Virus record (IMG/VR): IMGVR_UViG_3300005577_000028
Coordinates: 27,403 to 91,402 of that record
Strand: one strand, 5' to 3'
Length of the DNA stretch: 64,000 nucleotides
DNA from: a virus
Below the pieces are notes generated by a model. It saw only the letters and a list, made by a program, of their open reading frames with translations, was not told the DNA's origin and did no database searches. Made by a program: the position numbers and the translations under genes. This document shows positions 26,171 to 34,920 of this stretch, piece after piece (within the stretch, counting starts at the first letter, position 1; each line of letters begins with the position of its first letter).

Positions 26171-27385
26171 TTATGTACATGTGATCCATGAGCTCGTGGC
26201 CGACGACCAGTACTTCGCGGGCTTCGAAACCCAGGCGCTTCCATTCCAGACCTTCCGGGGCTTGCCTGTCACCCAGCTCGTGCCGTTCCAGACCTTGACG
26301 ACACCTTGCGCAGTGCTTGTGCTTCGCGGTCCAATCGTGCTCGGATCGAAGTAGTCGGCGTCGACAAAGCCTCGCTTGAAGAACGCCATGCCATCGTTGT
26401 CGTAGCTTGCGCTTTGACGACGGCGACGCGGGGTCACCACACGATTCCGAATCACGCGCAGGTAGGCCGGGAAGCTGAACGTGGACCCGAGACTGTCGGT
26501 CGCGGTAACGACGACGGTCGACAGGGTCTCACCCTTCTGTGCCTGGTAGACCAGCGTCGGCGAGTTGGTGCCGACATTGACGCCATTGACCGTCCACTGG
26601 TAGCTGACGGTCCCCGAGTTGTTGGCCGCCGTCGTCGTGAACGTGGCGAACTGTCCGACGCTGACGACCTGCGACGCCGGAGTCGTGACGGTCAGGGCTG
26701 TCGGGTTCGGATAGAGGACGATGATCGCGGCGCTGGTGTCCGAGATCGCGGGGTCAACCGATGTCCACGTCGCGCTCAGCGTCGATCCACCACCCGATGT
26801 AATCAACAGGTGACAGTTGTCCGTCGGGATGTTCAGCGAGCCATTGAGGTACTGGATGTCGTCAGTCCATCCAGCTGGCGGCGTGATCGTGTCTGTAGAG
26901 CCGACTGTGTTCTCGTGGCAACGCGCACCGAATGCGAGGTCACCGACTTGAACGACGCCGACCGTCGTGACCGTGATGGTCTGACTGGAGTTGTTCTGGT
27001 CGAGCTTGCCGTAGGTACGAATCGCCACGCCCTGCGGCGCACCGGTGACGATGTAGACGCGAACGATACCGTCCGAACCGCCGAAGACTTGCGGCGGTAC
27101 GAACGTGTACGTACCAGGCATGGCGTTGACGAATTGGCCGAAGCCACCCATCGTACCGCCAGAGCTGAAGAACGGGTTGTAGGCGCCGTTGACTCGACTG
27201 GCTGTTCGGCCGGAACCATCCGGCTGGATAATGCCGACATCACCGTAAGCGAAGTTCTGGACGCCGTTGAAGTAAACAAGGATCGTCTCGCCGCCAGAGC
27301 ACTTGAAGCTCTGGTTCCCCGACTCCACGTTGTATCCAGCTCCCGTGGAGTTCGCGGCGTAGACCAGTGTAGTCGCGAGTGCCAT
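26171..27385 (-). CDS. Tail fibre/adhesin with Ig-like domain
   Basis: A 404-aa protein. The first 230 residues form a beta-sandwich of the kind also opening the fibres at 33457 and 34917. An Ig-like domain follows (TVTTPASQVVSVGQFATFTT, then SYQWTVNG, about 235-310). The C-terminus has repeated VWNGTSWV/VWNGSAWV units ending near YWSSATSSWI, a short Trp-rich repeat typical of fibre tips. Confidence 0.55.
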   Translation of the reverse strand: MALATTLVYAANSTGAGYNVESGNQSFKCSGGETILVYFNGVQNFAYGDVGIIQPDGSGRTASRVNGAYNPFFSSGGTMGGFGQFVNAMPGTYTFVPPQVFGGSDGIVRVYIVTGAPQGVAIRTYGKLDQNNSSQTITVTTVGVVQVGDLAFGARCHENTVGSTDTITPPAGWTDDIQYLNGSLNIPTDNCHLLITSGGGSTLSATWTSVDPAISDTSAAIIVLYPNPTALTVTTPASQVVSVGQFATFTTTAANNSGTVSYQWTVNGVNVGTNSPTLVYQAQKGETLSTVVVTATDSLGSTFSFPAYLRVIRNRVVTPRRRRQSASYDNDGMAFFKRGFVDADYFDPSTIGPRSTSTAQGVVKVWNGTSWVTGKPRKVWNGSAWVSKPAKYWSSATSSWITCT

Positions 27386-27416
27386 GGTCAGTTCAGCTCA
27401 CTGGTTGGTCCTGGCT

Positions 27417-28667
27417 TTACAGGTTGGAATGGCACTGATGAGACATCAGCTCGAAGGCGACAGTCGTGACCGTCACGTTGGCCGTGCCGTTCGACATCGC
27501 CAGCTCCTGACCCATGAACGCGGTGTTGAGAGGCAGGGTCGAACCCGTGATGAACGAATCCACGAGAACGTTGCCGGTCAGCACATCGGTCAGCTTGTAG
27601 CCAATGGTGCTGCCGTTCGGGTCGCAGGCCATCTCGAAGTCGTAGGTCTGACCGGCAGCCAGAGCCGAGCCCAGGGTGATCGCGTTCTTGACGGCGGTGC
27701 CGGCGTTGACGACCACAAGGCTCAGGGTCGAGGCCGAGTCCGTCGTGTCATGCCAGAGGCCGATACCGTTGCCAGTCAGGGTGTCGGAGATCACGTAGCC
27801 GGAGTTCGAATCGTTGAGACCGACGAACAGGCGAACGGTCGCGGCGGCCCAAAGACCGACGGCGAAGCGGGCATGGAACTGGAAGCCACCCTGCCCGCTG
27901 ACATTGCCGCGCCAGTAGCGCTTTTCAGCTGTCGCCGTGCGAAGACCGAGGACCTGATTGGTCGTCGTCACCACGTTGGCCCAGCGCGTGCGCTTCTGCT
28001 GTGCGTAGATACCGGCCGACGGGGTCGGATGGCTGACTGTACCGCCAGAGGTCCAACCGACGCCGATGTTGAGACCGACGGTGGAGCCCGTGTTTGGGAA
28101 GTAGCAGCTGTAGCCGGACGAAGACAGGCGCTCCTGGAAGCGACGGAACTGGCCGTCCGGCGCAACCCACAGAGGCACCATGCGTTGAGCGACGGCACCG
28201 CTGTAGATCGCAAGCGTGCTCGGATCGGGGGCGGCTGGCGCGTCGACTGTGGCCGCGGCCAGCGTGAGGCGATAGCCCACACCGGTCTGCTTGGGTGTCC
28301 CATCCGAACCGAAGTACGTCCAGTAGCCACTCGCGTCGAGGATCACGCGCTCGCCGAAGCCGAGTGTGCCGGCCCACAGGCGGACCACATTGGTGCCGTC
28401 GTAGAACTCGACGCGGATCGCATTGTTGACCGACAACGAATCGTTGGCGACGATCAGACCAGTGACGTTGCGACACGTGGATGCCGCAGGGGACGCGACC
28501 ACCGTGGTCGTCGTCGCGGTCGTGATCTGCGTCACGGCGGGGCCGCCGACACCGGTTGCAGCGGGTGTCGACTGGCTCACGTCCACGTAAGACGCCTGCA
28601 CATCGATTGCGCCGGCAGAGCCTGTGACGACACGGATGATGGCAGTTGTGGAATTCAGATTTAGCAT
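27417..28667 (-). CDS. Virion protein with lectin-like C-terminal half
   Basis: A 416-aa protein. Residues 1-140 are a beta-rich attachment domain (GLIVANDSLSVNNAIRVEFY, then GERVILDASGYWTYFG). Residues about 215-410 look like a jelly-roll/lectin domain (FQFHARFAVGLWA, FVGLNDSNSGYVISDTL, IGLWHDTTDSASTLSLVVV), probably for glycan binding. It lies within the fibre gene run. Confidence 0.5.
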   Translation of the reverse strand: MLNLNSTTAIIRVVTGSAGAIDVQASYVDVSQSTPAATGVGGPAVTQITTATTTTVVASPAASTCRNVTGLIVANDSLSVNNAIRVEFYDGTNVVRLWAGTLGFGERVILDASGYWTYFGSDGTPKQTGVGYRLTLAAATVDAPAAPDPSTLAIYSGAVAQRMVPLWVAPDGQFRRFQERLSSSGYSCYFPNTGSTVGLNIGVGWTSGGTVSHPTPSAGIYAQQKRTRWANVVTTTNQVLGLRTATAEKRYWRGNVSGQGGFQFHARFAVGLWAAATVRLFVGLNDSNSGYVISDTLTGNGIGLWHDTTDSASTLSLVVVNAGTAVKNAITLGSALAAGQTYDFEMACDPNGSTIGYKLTDVLTGNVLVDSFITGSTLPLNTAFMGQELAMSNGTANVTVTTVAFELMSHQCHSNL

Positions 28668-28676
28668 GTCAGTACC

Positions 28677-29345
28677 TTAGTTTGTGTCGATCCAGATGTC
28701 ACCAACCGCAGGATTTGCCGGCGCCGTCGTACCTACCGACACCGATGCCTCCGGGTGCCAATAGGTTCCGTCCCAGTAGACAGGACGACCCAGCGTTGAC
28801 GACCACGCTTGATAGCCGGTAGTACCGGGGTTAGGCGTCGTGTCACCAGCGGCCACAGCCACCGTGGCAGGATTGACCGTGGACCAGACCGGTGCAGAGC
28901 TGGAGCCCTGCGAGGTCAGCACCTGTCCGCTGGTACCGTAGTTCGCGCCCGAGAGACCCCAGGCACCGGCACCCGTGAATCGCAGCCGCTCTGTGCTGTT
29001 CGTGTAGAACCGCATGTCAGCGTTTGCACGCTGGACGAGCTGCGCGATGGACGACGAATCCTGACGGAACAGGAAGCCCGAGGTGCCGATGACGTTGCCG
29101 TTACCCGCGATTTCGATGCTGCCGTTCTGAGCACTGGGTGCTGCAACGCTGAACAGCGGAGATCCTGCCGCCGACGTGAGTGCGAGGTTGCCAGTCAGCG
29201 TGTTCGACCACTGACTGTCTCCACGCAGGAACATCGTCGAATCGGCGGTGCCCGTGCCCAGCGCTGCCGGGCTGACTACGTCAGTCGACAGCAGCTGGCA
29301 CAGGTCCCCATTCGCATCGATGTAGATTGGAAGTCGATTTGCCAT
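28677..29345 (-). CDS. Short tail fibre
   Basis: A 222-aa fibre beginning MANRLPIYIDANGDLCQLLS, an N-terminal motif shared with the neighbouring 610-aa fibre at 29377. The middle contains fibre-like repeats (RFYTNSTERLRFTGAG, then YGTSGQVLTSQGSS). The C-terminal GTTAPANPAVGDIWIDTN is a frequent phage fibre ending. Confidence 0.6.
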   Translation of the reverse strand: MANRLPIYIDANGDLCQLLSTDVVSPAALGTGTADSTMFLRGDSQWSNTLTGNLALTSAAGSPLFSVAAPSAQNGSIEIAGNGNVIGTSGFLFRQDSSSIAQLVQRANADMRFYTNSTERLRFTGAGAWGLSGANYGTSGQVLTSQGSSSAPVWSTVNPATVAVAAGDTTPNPGTTGYQAWSSTLGRPVYWDGTYWHPEASVSVGTTAPANPAVGDIWIDTN

Positions 29346-29376
29346 AGCGTTCCCTCATTCAAAAGCCATGGCCTCC

Positions 29377-31209
29377 TTAGGTCAGACGGATGGGCACGGG
29401 CGCCGGTTCGATCTGGAGCTGCGTCGTCGACAGAGCCTTGCCGACGTAGACGAGGTAACCCGTCGTCGGAGCAGTGGCCGTGATGCCGCCGGCTGTGCCG
29501 TTCGACAGGAAGTACTTCGAGCCAGCGGTCAGGCCACCCGAGCCGCCGGTCACGACGTCCCACTGGGCAGTCGTTGCCGTCAGCACGCCGTCGGTCGCGA
29601 TGTTGCCGGCCGCACCGTTGTTCACCGACGTGTCGAGGACGAGGCCGGTGACGAGACGCGTGGCCGAGGCATTGGCTTGCGCCAGCTTGAACGTGCCCGA
29701 TGCATCCGAGTAGACTGCACGACCGATGACGACCGTCGAGCCCTGGTTGTTCGTCAGCGACGTCTGCACGACAGCCGCGACAGAGGACACGGTCGTACCG
29801 CTCGTGACGCGGCCGTATGTGTCGACCGTCACCTGGTTGTACGTGCCCGGGGTCGCGATGACGCCAGAGGCCAGGTCGAGGGTGGGGTTGCCTGCCGCGC
29901 CGTCGCCGTTGGAGACCGTGATGCGGCTGGAGCTTGCGGTCGCGACGCTGCGGTTCGCGAACGTGTTGGCACCCGTCTGTGCGACGATGCCGTTGCCAGC
30001 CAGGGCCGCGATGTTGGTCAGGCTCGTGCTCGAAGCCTGCGCGCCCACGTCAGCAGCGGTCGCAGTCGCGCCCGTCGTGACCCGACCGTAGGTGTCGACC
30101 GTGAGCTTCGTATACGTGCCCGGCGAGACGATGCCGGATGCGAGATCGATACCCGAACCACCGACGACGATACGACCCGAGTTCGCAGTCACGACCGACA
30201 CGACGTTGCCGCTGATGCTGATGCCGTTGCCTTGCGACAGGTCGGTACCCTTGTTCAGCTGCGTGAACGTGATCGCAGTCGTGCCGACGGTGACGGCGCC
30301 GTTGTTGTTGCAGATCCACAGCGAGCCACCGTTGGAGGTGCCGGCCGTGTCGACGACAATGAAGGCACCGGTGAACTCGGCGCTCTGATCCATGTCGACA
30401 TGGCGCGTCAGGATGTACGGGTGCGTGCCGTCTCCCAGCTGCGTCAGCGTGTACAGGCCGTTGTTGGCCTGGGTCGCCTCGTTCTTGACGAAGACGACCA
30501 TGCCCACCGTGGTGGCCACGCCGTCAACCGTCAGCGCGCCGTTGGCAGTCGCCGTCAGGGTCGCACCCACGCCGGCCGTGCCGTTCGAGTACGTGTTGGT
30601 CGGGAGAGCCGCGGTCGTTGCAACCCACGCGGTCGGCTTCTGTTGCAGACCCTGCGCGATGTTGTCCACGTACTGCTTCGTCGCAGCCTGGAGAGCCGCA
30701 ACAGGATCGGCAGCCAGGGTCACGGTGCCCGTGAATGTCGCGCCAGCGCCACCGGAGAGCTGAGCGTAGCGCGAGTCCACCAGGCTGCTGATGTCAGCAG
30801 CGAGAACTGCGGTCGTGCCCGAGACACGGCCGTAGGTGTCCCTCGTGAACTTGAGGAACGAGCCGGTGCCGCCGTCGGTCAGAGTTGCGAGGTCGAGGGT
30901 CGGATTGCCGCCCGAGCCGTTTGCATTCGCAACCGTCAGGCGCGCAGTCGACGCGACAGCGATCGAGACATCGGTGAACGTGTTGGTGCCGGTCTGGACC
31001 ATGAGGCCGGTGCTGTTCAGCGCCGCCAGGGCATCGAGACGCGCAGACCAGGCCTGCGTGTTGGTGCCGATCGTGAGACCCAGGTTGGCGACTGCACCGG
31101 ACTGTGTCGTCGCTCCCGTACCACCCTGAGCGATGGCAAGGAAGTCGCCCGACAACATCTGGCACATGTCGTTGTTCGAGTCGATGTAGAGAGGAAGAAC
31201 TGCGGCCAT
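29377..31209 (-). CDS. Tail fibre with DTYGRV repeats
   Basis: A 610-aa fibre beginning MAAVLPLYIDSNNDMCQMLS, homologous to the start of the 28677 product. Repeats with the core DTYGRVT/S occur three times (FTRDTYGRVSGTT, LTVDTYGRVTTGA, VTVDTYGRVTSGT), spaced through residues about 100-500, as in trimeric fibre shafts. Between them is an insert with QYVDNIAQGLQQKPTAWVAT, common in prophage fibres. No enzyme motif is seen. Confidence 0.65.
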   Translation of the reverse strand: MAAVLPLYIDSNNDMCQMLSGDFLAIAQGGTGATTQSGAVANLGLTIGTNTQAWSARLDALAALNSTGLMVQTGTNTFTDVSIAVASTARLTVANANGSGGNPTLDLATLTDGGTGSFLKFTRDTYGRVSGTTAVLAADISSLVDSRYAQLSGGAGATFTGTVTLAADPVAALQAATKQYVDNIAQGLQQKPTAWVATTAALPTNTYSNGTAGVGATLTATANGALTVDGVATTVGMVVFVKNEATQANNGLYTLTQLGDGTHPYILTRHVDMDQSAEFTGAFIVVDTAGTSNGGSLWICNNNGAVTVGTTAITFTQLNKGTDLSQGNGISISGNVVSVVTANSGRIVVGGSGIDLASGIVSPGTYTKLTVDTYGRVTTGATATAADVGAQASSTSLTNIAALAGNGIVAQTGANTFANRSVATASSSRITVSNGDGAAGNPTLDLASGVIATPGTYNQVTVDTYGRVTSGTTVSSVAAVVQTSLTNNQGSTVVIGRAVYSDASGTFKLAQANASATRLVTGLVLDTSVNNGAAGNIATDGVLTATTAQWDVVTGGSGGLTAGSKYFLSNGTAGGITATAPTTGYLVYVGKALSTTQLQIEPAPVPIRLT

Positions 31210-31225
31210 TGACTTTCTCCTAGTT

Positions 31226-31248
31226 GGCCGCCCACCGCGGCCTAGTTG
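31226..31248 (-). other. Hairpin with adjoining CTAGTTG direct repeat
   Basis: GGCCGC/GCGGCC (stem 31226-31231 and 31237-31242, loop CCACC) in the short gap between two fibre genes. CTAGTTG occurs at 31220-31226 and again at 31242-31248. Possibly an mRNA processing or translational element. Confidence 0.35.
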
Positions 31249-31863
31249 TTACGCAAGCCGGATCACCGGCTGAAGATCGAGAACGAATTCTGTGGCGCTC
31301 AAGGCGTAACCTACCGGAACGAGGTAGGAACTCGCGGGAGCACCCTCCGACGTGACCGTAGAACGCAGAGCACCCGGAACATGGAGGTCCAAAAAGTACC
31401 TCTGTCCGGGTTGGAGACCACCGACATCACCCGTGATCTGCTGCCACTGGAGTGCGGTGAGGACGAGGCTCCCCTCGACCAAGAAGTTACCAACGCCCAG
31501 CCAAGGCAGGACGCTCGAGTCAGCGTAGAGGCCGATGACGCGACGACCGACAAGATTGCCGATGGCGCCGAGGACCTGTGTGGGACTCGAAAGGAAGACA
31601 GGGGTGCCGGGATTCATGTCGGCACCGGTGTTGTTCTGGTACGAGTAGTACGTGTTGGCGCCTTCCAGCGCCTGCGTCACCTGGCCCTGGAGCTTGCCCA
31701 GGGCCTGGCCGACGGTATCGCCGTTTTGTACAGGCACGGCGTTGCCTGGATCGAAGCCCGACAGTGTGTTCGGTGCCTTCGTCGGATCTTGCGCCTTGAC
31801 CTTCCCTCCCACGATTGGTAGCGTGGTCGAGTCGAGGTCGGCGTCAGTTACGATGGCGACCAT
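31249..31863 (-). CDS. Virion protein, fibre cluster
   Basis: A 204-aa protein with MVAIVTDADLDSTTLPIVGG at its N-terminus, a helix (VGQALGKLQGQVTQAL) and beta-rich remainder. It resembles small head or fibre-decoration proteins of proteobacterial phages. No specific family is recognised. Confidence 0.5.
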   Translation of the reverse strand: MVAIVTDADLDSTTLPIVGGKVKAQDPTKAPNTLSGFDPGNAVPVQNGDTVGQALGKLQGQVTQALEGANTYYSYQNNTGADMNPGTPVFLSSPTQVLGAIGNLVGRRVIGLYADSSVLPWLGVGNFLVEGSLVLTALQWQQITGDVGGLQPGQRYFLDLHVPGALRSTVTSEGAPASSYLVPVGYALSATEFVLDLQPVIRLA

Positions 31864-31875
31864 GAGCTTGTTCCT

Positions 31876-32160
31876 TTAACGTGGGCGATCGGCCTTGCCG
31901 TCCAACTTGTCGTAGATGCGATTCAGCATCTCGTGCATCTGCGCCTGGTGCTGTGTGAACATGGCTTCCAGGCGTTGGACGTGGCCGGAGAAGTCGTCCC
32001 TGCGAACGTAGTCCCTGGCGATGGCCTTGTTGAGCTCGAGCATGTCCTCGCGGAGTTTGTCGATTGCGCCCCACATGGCTTTCAGGAGAAAGCCGCCGAG
32101 AAAGGCGACGACGGCGAAAAGACCGTCGACCAGCAGAGTAGCGATGTCGAAGTGTTCCAT
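31876..32160 (-). CDS. Small membrane protein with coiled-coil tail
   Basis: A 94-aa protein. One transmembrane helix (LLVDGLFAVVAFLGGFLLKA) is followed by a charged coiled coil ending IYDKLDGKADRP. Proteins with this N-in membrane helix and VRRDDF/YDKLDGK tail are common near phage lysis genes. A lysis-accessory or membrane-anchoring role is inferred. Confidence 0.55.
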   Translation of the reverse strand: MEHFDIATLLVDGLFAVVAFLGGFLLKAMWGAIDKLREDMLELNKAIARDYVRRDDFSGHVQRLEAMFTQHQAQMHEMLNRIYDKLDGKADRPR

Positions 32161-32178
32161 GGCGTTTGCTGTCCGTCG

Positions 32179-33339
32179 TCAGTTGGAGGGGGCGAGAGGA
32201 CTGAGCTGGATCGTGACGCGCTTGGCGCCGTACTTCCTGTACATGGGAACCATGAGGCGTCCCCACGCGGTGAGCTCGGTCGCATCGTTGCCGGTATAGC
32301 GTCCGCACTTGTTGCTCATGGCGAAGCCGCCGACGTCGGTGCTGCTGCAGGCTGCACCATTGTTGTCATCCCACGACCAGGGCATCCAACCCCAGCCGGC
32401 GGCCTCCGCATCGGCAACCAGCTGCTCGGCCGGCACCTGCGTCTGCGACGGGCCTGTCTTCAGAGGGCCGAACTCGCCGATCAGGATGGGCAACCTCGTA
32501 GCCTTCAGGTCGTACATGGCCTTGGAGTAGCTCTGCATCCAGGGCTGCAGCGGGATCGCGGCCGTCGTTGCGGTCGCAGGAATGGGGACGTGCCATGAAC
32601 CGTAGATGTGGACCGAGAACAGGATGTTCTTCAGCGGATCGGAATCGAACACGGCCTGGCCGTCACGCACGATGGTACCGGCGTCCTGTCCGCAGTTGCC
32701 CGCGTCGATCACCAGCGTACCCGTGTAGCCGCCGGCACGCATCCGGCTGATGGCTCCGATGTTCGAGTCGCGCCAGACGTAGGTCGGCACGTTCGACACG
32801 CGCTTGGTCACGGGGTCTGTGACCGCCATGACAGTACCGGGACCCCACTCGTTGGCGATGTTGATGAGGCCGAGAGTGTTCAGGCGAGTCCACGTCGAAG
32901 CCTGCGCGATCCACGTGTCCACGATGGCGGTCAGGTACGACGGGTCCGTCTTGCACGTGCCGACCCAGCTGGAAGGCATGGGCACGATGCCCTTGTCCAG
33001 CATCTCGGTCTGGACGATGTTCCAGTTGTAGGTCGTGGAGTTCGCGAAGTTGAGGACGAGGCGCTCGGTGTTCGCGCCCGTGAGCGGGACACCCTCCTTC
33101 GATCCACCACTGTCCCAGTGATTGCGGTTGAGACCGCGGATGCGGAACTCGTTGCCCGCCGGATCGTAGAGCTTGTAGCTGTCGTCCGTCGACTGGACGC
33201 TGAGCTGCGTGCTCGGCTTCGCCACGTAGAAGCCGGCACCGGAGGCCGGACGAGGCGGATCGATGACGCAGTACTGGCCCGCGACTGCGGCATTCAGAGT
33301 CGCGACCGCGAGGGTGAGAAAGGTGATGAGGCGCTTCAT
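32179..33339 (-). CDS. Secreted glycoside hydrolase, GH5-type
   Basis: From ATG 33339 (AAGGAAG upstream) a 386-aa protein with a signal peptide MKRLITFLTLAVATLNAAVA, then a GH5-like TIM-barrel. Signature residues are visible: FRIRGLNRNHW near 65-75, the acid/base Glu about 164 in NIANEWG, the HIYG strand near 244 and the nucleophile Glu about 289 in ILIGEFGP. GH5 enzymes cut beta-1,4-glucans or mannans. The signal peptide is odd for a virion enzyme; export into the medium or periplasm during infection is more likely than incorporation in the particle. The substrate could be host exopolysaccharide. Confidence 0.7.
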   Translation of the reverse strand: MKRLITFLTLAVATLNAAVAGQYCVIDPPRPASGAGFYVAKPSTQLSVQSTDDSYKLYDPAGNEFRIRGLNRNHWDSGGSKEGVPLTGANTERLVLNFANSTTYNWNIVQTEMLDKGIVPMPSSWVGTCKTDPSYLTAIVDTWIAQASTWTRLNTLGLINIANEWGPGTVMAVTDPVTKRVSNVPTYVWRDSNIGAISRMRAGGYTGTLVIDAGNCGQDAGTIVRDGQAVFDSDPLKNILFSVHIYGSWHVPIPATATTAAIPLQPWMQSYSKAMYDLKATRLPILIGEFGPLKTGPSQTQVPAEQLVADAEAAGWGWMPWSWDDNNGAACSSTDVGGFAMSNKCGRYTGNDATELTAWGRLMVPMYRKYGAKRVTIQLSPLAPSN

Positions 33340-33380
33340 GAAACTTCCTTGATCCACGGCGAGATCGTTGGGAGGGAATA

Positions 33381-33410
33381 GATGGGATGAAATTGATGCT
33401 TCACCCCATC
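33381..33410 (-). other. AT-rich hairpin between fibre and GH5 genes
   Basis: GATGGGATGAA (33381-33391) pairs with TTCACCCCATC (33400-33410) over 11 positions with one G.U, with loop GCATCAAT on the minus strand. It lies in the 117-base gap 33340-33456, upstream of the GH5 start. Could be a terminator-like or regulatory hairpin. I see nothing else in this gap. Confidence 0.45.
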
Positions 33411-33456
33411 CATTGTCAGCTTCATGTAAGCGCTCTAGGTGCTTCCCAGCAACCCG

Positions 33457-34920
33457 TTAACCGAGCGTTTGCGTCGAGACGCGACCCCAACCCATGTGCG
33501 GTGCCCACGCTTTTGCGCTCGTCGTCGACCCGGCATTGACAGGATCGTAGAAGAACGAGGCGTCGGTTCGTGCACCGAAGTAGCCGCTCTTCGTGTCGTA
33601 GGCGAGCTGCCAACCGAACGCGAACTCGGGCACGCAGGTCATGCGCTTGGTCGGGTCAGAGTTCGGTTGACCCAGCGTCAGATAGGCCCAACCCGTCGGT
33701 GGGCTCAGCGCCACAGACTGCGTGACCGAGAGACCATCACTGTTCGTGACCACGAGGTTGTAGGTGCCGAACTTGATGCCCGCGACCGTCACTGTGACAG
33801 TGATGATGCCGTCAGCCCACGAGAGGACAGGCTGCAGCACGCCACCGATGTAGACCGAGCCCGTCGTCTGGCTAGCATGGTAGTGCGCGCCGTTGATCGT
33901 CAGCACCGATCCTTCAGCCGGCGACGTCGAGCTCAGGCTCGTGATCGTCGGCATCGGAGGCAGCGTCGTGAACGTGGAACCACCGACCAGGACGTTGGAG
34001 TTACCGCCTGTGTTGACTTGGCAGAACGCGTAGTGGTAGGTCGTGTTCGACGCACCATTGAGCAGCTGAACCGACACGGAGCCGGTGGCACCGACCGTCG
34101 TGGACCCGGCTGCTGTTGCTGCACCAGTCGAGTCTTGGCCCGCGATGATCTGCGTATCGGTCGGGGTCGAGCCGACATAGCCGACGGCGTAGAGAGTACC
34201 GGCGCCACTGTCGGTAACGCAGGTCACGGTCGCACCGACAGACGTGGGAGTGCTCTCGCTCGGCGAGGTCAGGGTCGCTGCCGGCAGTGGTGCTCCGGGC
34301 TTGATCGCGACTGCGAAGTTCATGCCCTCGTAGTTCACCGTGTCACCGGAGAACGCAGGGCTGATCGCTGTCGTCGCACTCGTCACCAAGGTCGCCATCG
34401 CATAGCCGCCAGGACCCACGTAGCCGATGCCGCCCGAGGTCCAGGTGCCACCCTGTGTCGGCAACGTCGACGCTGTGATCGTCGAATGGACGTTGCCGAT
34501 GCAGAGGACCAGGAGTTCCGGCGTGACTGCGAACGGCCCGACGGAGCCTACACCGTAGAGAGTGCCATACGAGCCGTCGGTCTTCGTCACGTCGACGGTG
34601 GCGCTGTAGAGGTTCGCCCACTCGTCGATGAACTGGATGCCGACTTCACCCGTGGCCGATGGCGTCACAGCGAACGTGTGCGACCCGGCGACTGCGTTGA
34701 GGATCAGGTAGAAGTAGGCGCTCCAGCCAGTGTCGCCGTTGGTGGCCGTGGCCACGGGAGTGATCGGACTCCCGTTGTGGGTCACGGAGGTCAGGGCCAC
34801 CGATGAGTTGACGCCAACCAGCAGGGCCGACCCGAGAGCGACGCCTGTACGGGTCAGGCTGCCTCCACTCGGAATGTCGACTCCTGCGGTCGGAGTCCCT
34901 ACGCGGACGGGTGCTGTCAT
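33457..34920 (-). CDS. Tail fibre with IPT/TIG domain
   Basis: A 487-aa protein. The first 215 residues are a beta-sandwich paralogous to the start of the 1010-aa spike (both end with a FAVAIK/LAVALK strand). An IPT/TIG-like domain follows (PTITSLSSTSPAEGSVLTIN, about 325-410). The C-terminal 55 residues share GWQLAYDT and AWAPHMGWGRV with the 1010-aa spike. It reads like that spike without its beta-helix. It overlaps the upstream gene by four bases. Confidence 0.55.
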   Translation of the reverse strand: MTAPVRVGTPTAGVDIPSGGSLTRTGVALGSALLVGVNSSVALTSVTHNGSPITPVATATNGDTGWSAYFYLILNAVAGSHTFAVTPSATGEVGIQFIDEWANLYSATVDVTKTDGSYGTLYGVGSVGPFAVTPELLVLCIGNVHSTITASTLPTQGGTWTSGGIGYVGPGGYAMATLVTSATTAISPAFSGDTVNYEGMNFAVAIKPGAPLPAATLTSPSESTPTSVGATVTCVTDSGAGTLYAVGYVGSTPTDTQIIAGQDSTGAATAAGSTTVGATGSVSVQLLNGASNTTYHYAFCQVNTGGNSNVLVGGSTFTTLPPMPTITSLSSTSPAEGSVLTINGAHYHASQTTGSVYIGGVLQPVLSWADGIITVTVTVAGIKFGTYNLVVTNSDGLSVTQSVALSPPTGWAYLTLGQPNSDPTKRMTCVPEFAFGWQLAYDTKSGYFGARTDASFFYDPVNAGSTTSAKAWAPHMGWGRVSTQTLG

